DNA from: Acinetobacter sp. ANC 4169
Lineage (GTDB): Bacteria; Pseudomonadota; Gammaproteobacteria; Pseudomonadales; Moraxellaceae
NCBI RefSeq assembly: GCF_002135355.1
Contig: NZ_NEGE01000001.1
Location: 17,764 to 81,763, forward strand
Reading direction: 5' to 3'
Length of the DNA: 64,000 bases
Shown: in pieces, positions 30,593-40,528 of the stretch
Layout: each line of letters starts with the position of its first letter
Position numbering within the stretch: position 1 is the stretch's first letter
Program-made: the position numbers and the translations under genes
Notes under the pieces: generated by a model
What the model saw: the letters and a program-made list of their open reading frames with translations, nothing else
Databases searched by the model: none
What the model was told of the DNA's origin: nothing

Positions 30593-32131
30593 ATGCTGTC
30601 TCGTTTGGTTCGACAAATATTACAAGCAACGGTGTATGACGTTGCAATCGAAACTCCACTCGAAGCAGCGCCACGAATTAGTGAAAAGCTAAATAATAAC
30701 ATTCGCTTTAAACGCGAAGATTTACAACCTGTCTTTTCCTTTAAACTACGCGGTGCTTATAACCGTATTAGTCAATTACCGAAATCTCAGTTGGAACGTG
30801 GCGTTATTACGGCTTCAGCAGGTAACCATGCACAAGGCGTGGCGTTATCTGGTAAAAAACTGGGAATTCGCGCGATTATTGTGATGCCGAAAACCACCCC
30901 TGACATTAAGGTTCAGGCGGTAAAACGTTTGGGTGGTGAAGTGGTATTGCACGGCGACTCTTTTGATGTCGCCAACAAATACGCCATTCAACGCGCTCAA
31001 GACGAAGGCATGACCTTTATTCCGCCGTATGATGATGAATTGGTCATGGCCGGTCAAGGGACCATTGCCAATGAAATTTTGCGTCAATGGCGTGATGTGG
31101 AGTATGTATTCGTTGCCGTTGGTGGTGGCGGTTTAATTGCCGGTGTTGCTGCTTACCTCGGTGATGTTGCACCACACGTAAAAGTTATTCCAGTGGAATA
31201 TGATGAATCTGCCTGCTTAAAAGCTGCTTTTGAAGCCAATGAACGGGTGATTTTACCTTCAGTAGGTTTATTTGCCGATGGTACTGCGGTCGCTCAAATT
31301 GGAGAAAAACCATTTGATGTGATTCGCCTGCAAAAATCCGATAACTCAGGCCCAATTGTTGAGCGTGATGTGGTCTTGGTCAATACAGACGAAATCTGTG
31401 CAGCGATTAAAGATACCTATGACGAATGCCGCAGCATTGTTGAGCCTTCCGGTGCCATGGCACTTGCCGGTATCAAAAAATATGTCGCTGAACATGGCTT
31501 AGAAAATAAAAACATGGTGTCGATTGTTTGCGGTGCCAACATGAACTTCGACCGTCTACGTTATATTGCTGAACGTACTGAACTGGGTGAACGTAAAGAA
31601 GCCATTTTTGCAGTGACCATTCCAGAAGAAAAAGGCTCATTCCTGAACTTCTGCCGTGCCCTACAAGGTCGTAATATTACCGAATTCAACTACCGTGCCA
31701 GCGATGCCAGTGCTGCCCAGGTGTTTGTCGGCATTAGCCTGAAAGGTGGCGAAAAAGAACGTCATGACATTTATGAAACCTTGAAAGTTCAGTATGACGT
31801 AGATGACTTATCTGATGATGAAGTTGCTAAACTGCATATTCGTTATTTGGTCGGTGGTCATGCAGACATTGAAAATGAACGTTTATTCCGTGTGGAATTC
31901 CCGGAACGTCCAGGTGCATTACTCACCTTCCTGGAACGTCTAGGACCAACACACAACATTACCCTGTTCCACTACCGTAACCACGGCGCTGCGGAAGGTC
32001 GTGTTCTGGTTGGCTTAGAAGCGACCGATGCCAAACAGAATCCGGATGGTTTAATTGAAACATTGGAAAATATTACTTATCCATATGCGGAAATTACCAA
32101 CAACCTGGGTTATCAGCGCTTCTTAAAGTAA
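30593..32131 (+). CDS. ilvA: Biosynthetic threonine ammonia-lyase
   Basis: IlvA deaminates threonine to 2-oxobutyrate, the first step to isoleucine. The 512-aa protein has the PLP lysine in SFKLRGAYNR (about residue 50). The PLP phosphate loop VAVGGGGLIAG follows. Two C-terminal ACT-like regulatory modules start near residues 335 and 430 (FAVTIPEEKGSF and FRVEFPERPGAL), as in isoleucine-inhibited enzymes. It is monocistronic with a terminator. Confidence 0.97.
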   Translation: MLSRLVRQILQATVYDVAIETPLEAAPRISEKLNNNIRFKREDLQPVFSFKLRGAYNRISQLPKSQLERGVITASAGNHAQGVALSGKKLGIRAIIVMPKTTPDIKVQAVKRLGGEVVLHGDSFDVANKYAIQRAQDEGMTFIPPYDDELVMAGQGTIANEILRQWRDVEYVFVAVGGGGLIAGVAAYLGDVAPHVKVIPVEYDESACLKAAFEANERVILPSVGLFADGTAVAQIGEKPFDVIRLQKSDNSGPIVERDVVLVNTDEICAAIKDTYDECRSIVEPSGAMALAGIKKYVAEHGLENKNMVSIVCGANMNFDRLRYIAERTELGERKEAIFAVTIPEEKGSFLNFCRALQGRNITEFNYRASDASAAQVFVGISLKGGEKERHDIYETLKVQYDVDDLSDDEVAKLHIRYLVGGHADIENERLFRVEFPERPGALLTFLERLGPTHNITLFHYRNHGAAEGRVLVGLEATDAKQNPDGLIETLENITYPYAEITNNLGYQRFLK

Positions 32132-32149
32132 GCGATTTAAAAGACATTA

Positions 32150-32177
32150 AAAAAGAGCCAGCCATTGGCTCTTTTTT
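32150..32177 (+). terminator. Intrinsic terminator of ilvA
   Basis: AAAAGAGCCA pairs with TGGCTCTTTT, followed by T residues, 19 bp after the stop. It lies between convergent genes. Confidence 0.88.
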
Positions 32178-32180
32178 ATT

Positions 32181-32732
32181 TTAGGTCGATCTTAAACAGT
32201 CCAGTTTTATATAGTGTTCTATGCAAATCCCTTCATCCTTAAATTGCTTGGAGAAAGACTTGCAGAACTTATGAATTTTTACATCTTCATCTGGCACTGC
32301 CATCCAATAAGCTGTATCTGCATAAATGATTAATAACTCATAATTCTGTGACTTTAAAAAATTATAAATTTCTTCAAAAACAATATCAAAAACATGGGCA
32401 TTGACATTGTAATATTTTCCAATCACCGCTTTATGTGTTTCATAATGTTTATATAAAGGTGTGGTTCTTTTACGGATTTCTTGCTGCGTTAAACCCATAT
32501 CAATATTTATATGCTGCAACATTGCACATTGTTCCAATCCATTCTCATAAGGATTTTCAGAATCAACTGACATTAAATAGGCATGCTCATGTTGAGCTAC
32601 CTTTTCAGATACAATCCATGCTAGAAATTGCTGGAAATTAGCTCGACATTTCTTCTTCGGAATTTTTCGTTGTTTTAGCAGCGGAAACCATCCCTGCAAT
32701 ATTTTAAAAATCTTTTTATCATCCATTTTCAT
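32181..32732 (-). CDS. Uncharacterised protein
   Basis: I do not recognise this 183-aa protein. It is soluble, basic at the N terminus (LLKQRKIPKKKCRANF) and rich in aromatic and charged residues, with no signal peptide or transmembrane segment. A start two codons in (MDDKK) is possible. It is a single-gene unit convergent with ilvA. Confidence 0.65.
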   Translation of the reverse strand: MKMDDKKIFKILQGWFPLLKQRKIPKKKCRANFQQFLAWIVSEKVAQHEHAYLMSVDSENPYENGLEQCAMLQHINIDMGLTQQEIRKRTTPLYKHYETHKAVIGKYYNVNAHVFDIVFEEIYNFLKSQNYELLIIYADTAYWMAVPDEDVKIHKFCKSFSKQFKDEGICIEHYIKLDCLRST

Positions 32733-33033
32733 TCACTATAAAAATAGAATTATAGGAATAAAGGATATACACAGTTTTTGAACGTTTGATGACATCATTT
32801 AATCTTTACAACCGTAGCTGATACTCATCACACTGAACAAAACAATTCAATAATTTTTAAAATCAGATGTATCGATGTACCGAAATGTGAGTAAACAGTT
32901 TTAGAAATAAACCTTTGTTATTAATAATTTTGTAAGCCTGATAGCTGAATGAATCATAACATTATAAAATCAGCCTATATTGACATCACTTCATGAATCA
33001 AAACCACATAAAAATGGATAAGGAATACTTTGC
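32733..33033. other. Intergenic region upstream of ktrA
   Basis: This 301-bp AT-rich stretch separates the divergent unknown gene and ktrA. I see an AAGGA ribosome site just before ktrA and no ORF, RNA gene or clear operator. Confidence 0.6.
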
Positions 33034-33684
33034 ATGGCATTATTTGCAGTCATTGGTTTGGGCAGTTTTGGTTCCACCATTGCAACCCAGCTGGTCAGCT
33101 TAAATCATGATGTCATTGGGATCGACAATGACAAAAGAAATGTCGAAAGCATTTCAGATCAAATCACCCATGCTGTGATTGCCGATGCCACCGATGAACA
33201 TGTCCTGAAAGAACTCAACATTCAAAACTGTGAAGCCGTGGTAGTGGCGATTGGTGAGGACATTGAAGCCAGTATTCTATGTGTGTTGCATTTAAAAAAC
33301 ATGGGCATGAACAAGATTTGGGCCAAGGCTAAATCCAAGGCCCACCATATGATTTTGACCCATCTTGGCGTAAACAAAATCATTCACCCAGAAGAAGACA
33401 TGGGTACCCGGGTAGCCCAGTCTTTAAGCTACCCCATGGTTAGCCGTTATATGGGACTGGAAGACAATCATTTCATTGTCAAAATCGAGATTAAAGCCAG
33501 TTTGAAAGGTGAACGCTTCAATCACCTTCTGGGCAATATTCCGGCGATTAAAACCATTCTGCATAAACGCGGCAAGGAAGTTTCTTATAGTATTGATCCA
33601 AATTTAATACTGCAAGAAGGTGATATTTTGGTGGTTGAAGGTGAACTTGAACCTTTACGAAAACTGTCTGCACGGTTTAAATAA
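33034..33684 (+). CDS. ktrA: Potassium uptake regulatory subunit KtrA (TrkA family)
   Basis: KtrA is the cytoplasmic RCK ring that gates the KtrB potassium channel-like transporter. The 216-aa protein has an RCK-N nucleotide-binding domain with VIGLGSFGSTIATQL and the acidic strand end VIGIDNDKRN. A TrkA-C domain follows at about residues 135-216. The next gene, encoding the membrane partner, starts 3 bp downstream. Single-RCK length distinguishes it from two-domain TrkA. Confidence 0.93.
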   Translation: MALFAVIGLGSFGSTIATQLVSLNHDVIGIDNDKRNVESISDQITHAVIADATDEHVLKELNIQNCEAVVVAIGEDIEASILCVLHLKNMGMNKIWAKAKSKAHHMILTHLGVNKIIHPEEDMGTRVAQSLSYPMVSRYMGLEDNHFIVKIEIKASLKGERFNHLLGNIPAIKTILHKRGKEVSYSIDPNLILQEGDILVVEGELEPLRKLSARFK

Positions 33685-33687
33685 ACG

Positions 33688-35028
33688 ATGAATCAAGCAC
33701 AAAATAACAAACCCCATACTGTCAATTTAAGTCCTCCCAGTTTGCTTGCCCTGGGATTCTTGAGTTTTATCGTTGCCGGCACCTTATTACTCAAACTCCC
33801 TATTTCCCATCATGGAGAATTAAGCTGGATCAATGCCTTGTTTACAGCAACCTCTGCGGTGACCATTACCGGACTTTCCGTGGTGAATGTCGGAGAAGCC
33901 TACACCACCTTCGGTCAAGTGGTGATTATGCTGTTACTGCAAAGTGGCGGCTTGGGGTTTATGACTTTTGCCATACTGGCCGCACTAAGCCTGTCTTCCA
34001 ATATCAAGCTCAAACAACAAATGATGGCTCAGGAAACCATTGGTCAAACCAGTCTGGCCAAAGTTTCTTTTACCATTAAAGGCGTGCTGTTATATTCGCT
34101 GTTCTTTGAAGCCGTCGGCACCTTTATTCTGACCATTGCCTGGATGCAGGAATATGATTTTTCCCGTGCCTTTTTTTATGCGGCTTTTTATAGTGTTTCT
34201 GCCTTTAATAACGGCGGCTTTTCCCTTTTTCCCAATAGCCTGATGAGTTTTGCAGACCATTACTTGATTACATTTACCATCAGTATGCTCTACATTATTG
34301 GTGGCATTGGCTTTGTGGTACTGATGGATATCAAACGTGCGCAGCGCTGGAAAGCATTAAGTACCAATAGCAAATTAATCCTCTCTACCATTGCAGGTCT
34401 CAACCTGTTTGCCTTTATCGTGATTTGGGCTTTGGAAGCCAATAATCCGCTGACCCTGTCCAGCATGAGCTTAGGTGATCAGGCCCTGAATGCCTGGTTC
34501 CATGCCACTGTGCCACGTTCATCCGGTTTTAACAGTTTAGATGTAGCCAGCATGACCGATGCCTCTACTCTAGTGACCATGATCCTGATGTTTATTGGCG
34601 GTGGTTCTTTAAGTACGGCTGGCGGTATTAAAGTGGGAACTTTTATTATTATGGTATTAAGTGTGATTACCTTTTTACGGCGCTCGGAAGAATTAAGGGT
34701 ATTTAATCACTCGGTTTCAAAAACCACATCATTTAAAGCTTTTGCAGTACTTTCCATCACGGCGATCTTGATATTTTTAGGATTGTTTACGCTTCTTATT
34801 TTGGAACCGACCAAGGGCTTTCTGGATTTACTCTTTGAAGCTGTTTCTGCTGCCTGTACTGTGGGCCTGTCACGCGGGGTAACCGGTGAACTGCAACCGG
34901 CCAGTTTGATGGCTCTGATCTTACTGATGTTTGCAGGTCGTTTAGGCCCGCTGACCTTGGCCTATCTCATTGCAACACCGAAAAAGAGCCGCTTAAAGCA
35001 TCCTCCGGCAGATATTCAAATTGGTTAA
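33688..35028 (+). CDS. ktrB: Potassium transporter membrane subunit KtrB (TrkH family)
   Basis: KtrB forms the ion-conducting subunit in the inner membrane. The 446-aa protein contains the four expected pore-loop regions with Gly at the filter: TSAVTITGLSVV, SVSAFNNGGFSL, VPRSSGFNSLDV and SAACTVGLSRGVTG. FIGGGSLSTAGGIKVGTF is the gating-loop region. Length and adjacency to ktrA support KtrB over TrkH. A bidirectional terminator follows. Confidence 0.95.
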   Translation: MNQAQNNKPHTVNLSPPSLLALGFLSFIVAGTLLLKLPISHHGELSWINALFTATSAVTITGLSVVNVGEAYTTFGQVVIMLLLQSGGLGFMTFAILAALSLSSNIKLKQQMMAQETIGQTSLAKVSFTIKGVLLYSLFFEAVGTFILTIAWMQEYDFSRAFFYAAFYSVSAFNNGGFSLFPNSLMSFADHYLITFTISMLYIIGGIGFVVLMDIKRAQRWKALSTNSKLILSTIAGLNLFAFIVIWALEANNPLTLSSMSLGDQALNAWFHATVPRSSGFNSLDVASMTDASTLVTMILMFIGGGSLSTAGGIKVGTFIIMVLSVITFLRRSEELRVFNHSVSKTTSFKAFAVLSITAILIFLGLFTLLILEPTKGFLDLLFEAVSAACTVGLSRGVTGELQPASLMALILLMFAGRLGPLTLAYLIATPKKSRLKHPPADIQIG

Positions 35029-35048
35029 GTCCTTTAGGCTAGGGCAAT

Positions 35049-35076
35049 AAAAAACCACCTCATGGGGTGGTTTTTT
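35049..35076. terminator. Bidirectional terminator between ktrB and pldA
   Basis: AAAAAACCACC pairs with GGTGGTTTTTT. It works in both directions between the convergent genes. Confidence 0.88.
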
Positions 35077-35090
35077 AAATTGAGCATATT

Positions 35091-36245
35091 TTAGAACCAG
35101 TTCATCAGCGATACACCTAGACCGACGTAGGTCGCACGGTGGTTATAATCAATCAGGCTTTCCCCATAACCGTCAAACAACTGGAAATGTCCACGCAATT
35201 TACCGCTAATCGGGAATGCCCAATCAAACTGGGCTGCACCATGTGCATCATTACCACCTTTAAGCGAATGACGCAGCATCAGGGAAAATTCATGATCATT
35301 CTTGCGGTAGAAAGCAGTTAAATCACCACGACCGATGTAATTTTTAATATCCGGGTTGTTGTCATCTTTGGCATTTTCTTCAATGCGATACCAAGGACGT
35401 AACATCAGCGCAAAGTTGTCGCGTTCTAGACCGACATTAAAGATAATACGGTTCCAGCTACGCGATAATGGATCTGCACGACCATTGGACTGATGGTTAA
35501 AGGTCACCCCAAGCAAACGTGCGTTTAAGCCCAAAATTTCATAATTGGTCCGAAAAACCAGACTGGCCTCAGGTTCATAGTTGGTTTCACGGAAAGGTCG
35601 TGAGGTATCAGCATTATAAACCTGCCAACGTGATGACTGGGTATAACCCAACCAGATATCACCATTATCACCAAACAGGTTTTCAACAGCTTTGGTTTTT
35701 AACGACAACTGGAATTTTGCTTCCATTGATTTCAGGTTTTGGTCGTCACCCACCTGTACCGTGTTATTTTCATTCGGACTGGAAGGTCGTTCGTTTTTAT
35801 CTGAGGTCCAGAATCCCGGAAGTAAATAAACCGGCTGATGGGCACGAATGTTCCAGGTTCCGAGCTTGCTTTCAGGCGCTAGTTCCCAACGCTTGTCTAG
35901 CAAAGAGGTATTGGGATCAATTTTGGGTCCCTCAACCGCAAATACATTACTCACACCATGACTGATTTTTTCTTTAATCGTTTCCGGTTCAGTCGGTGCA
36001 GGTGCAATTTGATTGGCTGCCTGACGTTCAGACACCAGCTGAGGCTTCTCTGTTTCAGGCACCTTGAACAACGTGTCATAACAAGCCAGACGATCCGCAT
36101 TCGATTCCAATGCGACACAGGCTTCGGGACTTGCAGGTGCAATTAAAGAGTCAGGATTTTTCGCATTTATATTCGTCACATACAATGCACCGAGCATCAT
36201 CATGCTCAGTTGCAAAGTTGTGCATTGCAGCGTTTTGAACGCCAT
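35091..36245 (-). CDS. pldA: Outer-membrane phospholipase A
   Basis: OMPLA is an outer-membrane beta-barrel that hydrolyses phospholipids in the outer leaflet. The catalytic block is present as FNHQSNGRADPLSRSWNR, supplying His, Ser and the downstream Asn. The 384-aa protein has a signal peptide. Before the barrel it carries an extension with ACVALESNADRLACYDTLF, a small Cys-containing motif seen in other envelope proteins. The barrel ends in Trp-Phe (SLMNWF), as expected for outer-membrane insertion. Confidence 0.95.
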   Translation of the reverse strand: MAFKTLQCTTLQLSMMMLGALYVTNINAKNPDSLIAPASPEACVALESNADRLACYDTLFKVPETEKPQLVSERQAANQIAPAPTEPETIKEKISHGVSNVFAVEGPKIDPNTSLLDKRWELAPESKLGTWNIRAHQPVYLLPGFWTSDKNERPSSPNENNTVQVGDDQNLKSMEAKFQLSLKTKAVENLFGDNGDIWLGYTQSSRWQVYNADTSRPFRETNYEPEASLVFRTNYEILGLNARLLGVTFNHQSNGRADPLSRSWNRIIFNVGLERDNFALMLRPWYRIEENAKDDNNPDIKNYIGRGDLTAFYRKNDHEFSLMLRHSLKGGNDAHGAAQFDWAFPISGKLRGHFQLFDGYGESLIDYNHRATYVGLGVSLMNWF

Positions 36246-36394
36246 AGGTTTTTACCTCAAATGAAGGGCTGTTGACACTTTGTCTATGTTTACGACTATA
36301 GCTATTTTTTTACTGATATAAGGCACCAAGCAGAATATTTAGTCATGCTAAACAGCTGCATTGTAACGAAATAAAAGTAAAAAGATGCTCGTCC

Positions 36395-36435
36395 CTTGCG
36401 CTAAAAACAAAGCCATGTCCTGTTTTTAGCGCAAG
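36395..36435. repeat. Perfect inverted repeat with 15-bp arms
   Basis: CTTGCGCTAAAAACA (36395-36409) and TGTTTTTAGCGCAAG (36421-36435) are exact complements around an 11-bp spacer. It lies in the 222-bp gap between pldA and the downstream end of the M16 peptidase gene. No T-run follows on either strand, so it is not a typical terminator. Confidence 0.75.
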
Positions 36436-36467
36436 TCATTTGATGAAATATCAACAGCCCCTATCTT

Positions 36468-39407
36468 TTAGTTCACTTGTTGAATATTGAAGCCAAGTTC
36501 AATCAAGGCATCGCGCTTCGCTACTGGTGCAACCACAGCTTTTACCGGTGTTTGCTGAACCAGATATTGTTCTGCTACTCGTTTCAAATCATCCAGTGTC
36601 ACCGCAAGTAAACGCGTACGTAATTGCTTACGAACAGCCGGTGTACGCGCATGCAGTAATGCATAGCAAGCACTAATCGCCTCTCCTGCTGGAGAGCCCG
36701 GTTTATCCATGCTTGCAACCAATCCCAAGATGGCTTCTTCAAGTTGATGCGGTTTGTGTTCGCTGTTCAACAACCACTGGATACTGGCTTCAAAATCTTT
36801 AAAGGTTTCTGCCAGACGCGGATCGCGATAGCTATAGAAACGGAATGAACATGCATTGCCGTCATAACTAGCCCCACCACCGTAAGCGCCACCTTTTTCA
36901 CGAATCGCACTGTGCAGGAAGCCATTGCGTAAATAAGCCGCCAAGACCATGAGCGGAGCAGCATCGGGATGAGTCACTTCTACCGCAGGATATGCAGCTG
37001 CACAGAATTGAACATTGGCTTGAATTAACCAGGCTTCGTCATGATTGCTATTTTCTGTGACAACTGGCGCTAATTCTACAGGGGTTTGATCAACCGCAAG
37101 CTTGTCCCAAACCTCTTGCACTTCTTCAATTAAACGATCTGAATGATGTTCTTCACAGACCAGCAAGAACTGTTTCGGTGCCTGTAAAAGCAGACGATGA
37201 ATGGATTTTAGCTCTGCAATCAAAGCATCATAAGCAGCTTGATCTTTTTCAATTTTATTGACCAAGTCACCTAACCAGTTCAGTGCCCCCAAACCGGTAT
37301 TGTGATAATCACGTTGCGCCAAGGCACTATGATTACGCCCTGCAATTTGCATGGCATAGCTATGACCTGAACCCGAAATACGTGAATTCCAACGTGTCTT
37401 ACGTTGTTGCAGCAACTCAATTATGCGGTCTTTTTCATCAAAACGCAGTTGTTCAAATGCCAGTTTCAACAAACGGATGGCTTCAAAATTATTCACCAGC
37501 GACTTGGTGGTCAAAGTAAGCCAGGCGCTAATTTTATGTTTATCATCAATTTTTGAACGCAGTGATGCTCCCATCCCCACGCCACCGCTCACTGCCGTTT
37601 GCAGCTGTTGCAGTTCAAGATAACCGTACTCACCTGCACCCACTTCACCTAACAGGATAGACAGCAGGTTAAAATATGGCGATTGCACCACCTGGTCTGG
37701 AATCTTGATGGTCACTTGCTGATAGTAAAGACCATTGGTTCCGGCATGATACAAGTTCAGCGGTGTATCCAGATTATTGCTGATAATTTCACGCAGTTGA
37801 CCTTGGACGATATGCAAATCTGCCGGTACATCTTCCAATCCCACTTTAGGTAACAGGTTCAAATCATCCGGCGTATCCTGACGGACTTTGAGCGCTTCAG
37901 TTTGCTGAACAATTGCAGCTTTCTGTTCATCGGTCAGCTGGGCACCAATCGCTGCCAAACGTGCTTTTTCCGCTTCGGCTTCCTTGGCAGATTTGGTTGC
38001 ATCCGGTACTAAAGTCATTTGTACACGGTGCGGATTGTCCAGCAGATATTGTTTAATCAGGTTCGACAACCACATTGGGTCTTTGAGCTCTTCTTTGACT
38101 TGCTCAATGGCACGATCGACATCCCAGACATGCACCGGATCACTATGATGAATTGCACTGCTCAAACCATTCAGAATCAGGCTTAAGCCATAGGGCATGC
38201 CATCGCCATTGATTTCACGCTGATGCAATTCAATCTGATGCAAAATAGCATCAACCATTTCAGCATCTACGGGTTTAGAGGCCACATCTTCAAGAATCTT
38301 GAATACACCTTCTTTAAATTCTTGGGCATATTCAGGATTTGAACCCTGTACACCACAATAGAAAGTCATTTCAAAGTTGGAGTCGTCCACACCCATAATT
38401 GGGCCGGTCGATTGAGCATAATCACAGGTTTCCAGATAATGACGTAAAGGCGAAGCTGAATCTTCCAATAAAACGCCTTCTACCAGACGCATACCCAGAC
38501 GCAATTTGATATCACTGGCCTGTGGCAACAACCATGAAATTACGTGATAGGTTTTATCCTTCAGGTCTTCCGCATCTACCGCATAAGTTTCAGTGACTTC
38601 AATTGGTGCAGTCAAACGTGTTTCAGGCGTTGAATGCAGGGTTTGGCCTTTTTCAAACTTAGCCAAGGCTAAAGTTTCAAATTGTTCCTGCAAATGATAG
38701 GCAGATTCATTACCAAAGGTCATAAATACCGCATTACTTGGATGGTAATGTGATTTATAGAAATTAACTAACTCTGAGTAAGTTAGGTCCGGAATATCCT
38801 TAGGATCGCCACCTGAATTGTAATGATAAGTGGTGTGCGGGAATAAATGATGTGCCAATTGGTGATACAGCTGATCTGAAGGTGAACTCATGGCGCCTTT
38901 CATTTCATTAAACACCACGCCTTTATAGACCGGCTGACCATCTTCCAGCTCAATGCGAATCCCTTCCTGGGCAAAATCCAGTTCATTTAAATTCGCGGCA
39001 AAAGCAGCATCTAAATACACTTCCAGTAAATTTTGAAAGTCTTTTTTATTTTGAGTCGCAAAAGGATAAGCTGTCCAGTCCGCCGAGGTAAACGCATTCA
39101 TAAACGTGTTCAATGAACGACGAATCATCAGGAAAAACGGATCACGAACAGGAAATTTTTCCGAACCGCAGAGCGCAGTATGTTCTAAAATGTGAGCCTC
39201 GCCCTTCGAATCCATCGGCTGGGTACGAAACGCAACCAGAAAGACATTTTCATCCAGATCACTGGCCAGATGATAATGTATGGCGCCAGTGACTTTATGC
39301 TGATATTCAAACACCCGAATATCTAAGGCTTCAACATGGTGTTGACGTATCAGCTGAAACGCAGGATGAACAGTTTGAGAAATGGTTTCAGTGACATCTA
39401 CAGTCAT
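36468..39407 (-). CDS. M16C-family metallopeptidase (presequence-protease-like)
   Basis: The 979-aa protein is a large zinc peptidase of the pitrilysin/insulinase superfamily. The inverted zinc motif HxxEH appears as HILEHTALCGSEKFPVRDPF near residue 72. The glycine-rich CALCGS context and a single-chain length near 980 residues match the M16C (PreP/Cym1-type) group, which degrades short peptides. No signal peptide is seen, so it is probably cytoplasmic. It is transcribed alone. Confidence 0.93.
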   Translation of the reverse strand: MTVDVTETISQTVHPAFQLIRQHHVEALDIRVFEYQHKVTGAIHYHLASDLDENVFLVAFRTQPMDSKGEAHILEHTALCGSEKFPVRDPFFLMIRRSLNTFMNAFTSADWTAYPFATQNKKDFQNLLEVYLDAAFAANLNELDFAQEGIRIELEDGQPVYKGVVFNEMKGAMSSPSDQLYHQLAHHLFPHTTYHYNSGGDPKDIPDLTYSELVNFYKSHYHPSNAVFMTFGNESAYHLQEQFETLALAKFEKGQTLHSTPETRLTAPIEVTETYAVDAEDLKDKTYHVISWLLPQASDIKLRLGMRLVEGVLLEDSASPLRHYLETCDYAQSTGPIMGVDDSNFEMTFYCGVQGSNPEYAQEFKEGVFKILEDVASKPVDAEMVDAILHQIELHQREINGDGMPYGLSLILNGLSSAIHHSDPVHVWDVDRAIEQVKEELKDPMWLSNLIKQYLLDNPHRVQMTLVPDATKSAKEAEAEKARLAAIGAQLTDEQKAAIVQQTEALKVRQDTPDDLNLLPKVGLEDVPADLHIVQGQLREIISNNLDTPLNLYHAGTNGLYYQQVTIKIPDQVVQSPYFNLLSILLGEVGAGEYGYLELQQLQTAVSGGVGMGASLRSKIDDKHKISAWLTLTTKSLVNNFEAIRLLKLAFEQLRFDEKDRIIELLQQRKTRWNSRISGSGHSYAMQIAGRNHSALAQRDYHNTGLGALNWLGDLVNKIEKDQAAYDALIAELKSIHRLLLQAPKQFLLVCEEHHSDRLIEEVQEVWDKLAVDQTPVELAPVVTENSNHDEAWLIQANVQFCAAAYPAVEVTHPDAAPLMVLAAYLRNGFLHSAIREKGGAYGGGASYDGNACSFRFYSYRDPRLAETFKDFEASIQWLLNSEHKPHQLEEAILGLVASMDKPGSPAGEAISACYALLHARTPAVRKQLRTRLLAVTLDDLKRVAEQYLVQQTPVKAVVAPVAKRDALIELGFNIQQVN

Positions 39408-39494
39408 GTGATCTCCGACATTTACATATTTATAAGATGGTTTTGATTATACCTGAATATTGCGCTATTTGGATTCACAGCTTTACGAAATTCC

Positions 39495-39514
39495 AAGCAT
39501 TTTAGTCAAGTTTA
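39495..39514. repeat. Copy of the cyd-leader motif
   Basis: AAGCATTTTAGTCAAGTTTA matches the fourth cyd-leader unit (4192-4211) at 19 of 20 positions. It lies 88 bp upstream of the M16 peptidase start. On the minus strand it contains TTGACT, which could be a -35 box. Confidence 0.5.
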
Positions 39515-39552
39515 TGCTGGCGCTTTTTTGAAAAAAGGCTCTATTTACACAA

Positions 39553-39582
39553 CAAAAAATAGCCACGAATGGCTATTTTTTA
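39553..39582 (-). terminator. Intrinsic terminator of the DUF347 gene
   Basis: AAAAAATAGCCA pairs perfectly with TGGCTATTTTTT around CGAA, 30 bp after the minus-strand stop. Confidence 0.88.
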
Positions 39583-39612
39583 TATCTCACCGGAGCTGGC
39601 TATATCTTATGG

Positions 39613-40380
39613 CTATATTTTTAAGTCCATTTTGGCAGCAGATTGATGGCTAAAGCGAATACACAACAATATTGCAATCAATATCACCCCCGAAGCGGCA
39701 AAGCGGCTTAAATCCAGACCACCCGAGGCAATCGGTTTATCCAGAAAATCACCCACTACTGCACCCAAGGGACGAGTGAGTACAAAGGCACTCCAGAATA
39801 AGAATGTTCGTGAAATTGAGCTAAATAAGTACAGCAATAGAATCACTAAGATGAGTGTGACAAAAACTGCAATACCGCCACTATAACCCAAGCCCATGCT
39901 ATCTGCCGACCAGTCGCCTAAAGCCGTACCCAAGGTTTGGGAAAATGTAATGGTGAGCCAATAGAAAATTTCTGCACGTGGATAATTCACCGTATGGGGT
40001 GAAATACTTCCTTCTACCTTATACCAGGTAAATAAAGACAGACACACCAGAGCCAGTAATATACTCGTGCCACCCGCATAGCCGATACCCAAGGAGCGAT
40101 CGACAAAATCTGCCAGGGTTGTGCCCACGGTGGTACTGGCAATAATCGTGAACCAATACAAATACGGATGATAAGCCTTTGCCCGTATTTGAAAAAATAA
40201 CAATAGAATAAATAACGCGGCAAAAATACAGGTACTGAGCAAATACCCCAGATTCAGCGACATAGACAGCGCATCTCCGCCTGTTTCACCGAAAGTTGTG
40301 GCAAAAATCTTGGTTAGCCAGAATAGCGCCGTTATTGCAGGAACTTTTATCAGATGTTGTTGTAATTCAAGCTGTGTCAT
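39613..40380 (-). CDS. DUF347 family membrane protein with four internal repeats
   Basis: The 255-aa protein has about eight hydrophobic segments arranged as four copies of one unit. The unit cores are FWLTKIFATTFGETGGDAL, YWFTIIASTTVGTTLADF, YWLTITFSQTLGTALGDW and FWSAFVLTRPLGAVVGDFL, each followed after a few residues by a GYxGG-like motif in the middle two. This matches the DUF347/COG4705 family, inner-membrane proteins of unsettled function. It is followed by a strong terminator. Confidence 0.9.
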   Translation of the reverse strand: MTQLELQQHLIKVPAITALFWLTKIFATTFGETGGDALSMSLNLGYLLSTCIFAALFILLLFFQIRAKAYHPYLYWFTIIASTTVGTTLADFVDRSLGIGYAGGTSILLALVCLSLFTWYKVEGSISPHTVNYPRAEIFYWLTITFSQTLGTALGDWSADSMGLGYSGGIAVFVTLILVILLLYLFSSISRTFLFWSAFVLTRPLGAVVGDFLDKPIASGGLDLSRFAASGVILIAILLCIRFSHQSAAKMDLKI

Positions 40381-40477
40381 GAGGAACTGATGATCTAATG
40401 GTCATTTCATCATCATTCCCTGTAAGACTTAACTGAAAATTAAAACTCAAGCTTATTTTGTCGGACTGTGAATAAAA

Positions 40478-40508
40478 AAAAGTACCATCAACGTGCTGAT
40501 GGTACTTT
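40478..40508 (-). terminator. Intrinsic terminator of the GNAT gene
   Basis: AAAAGTACCATCA pairs with TGATGGTACTTTT. On the minus strand a long T-run follows. Confidence 0.88.
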
Positions 40509-40528
40509 TGTTGGCTCAAATGCTGTCA

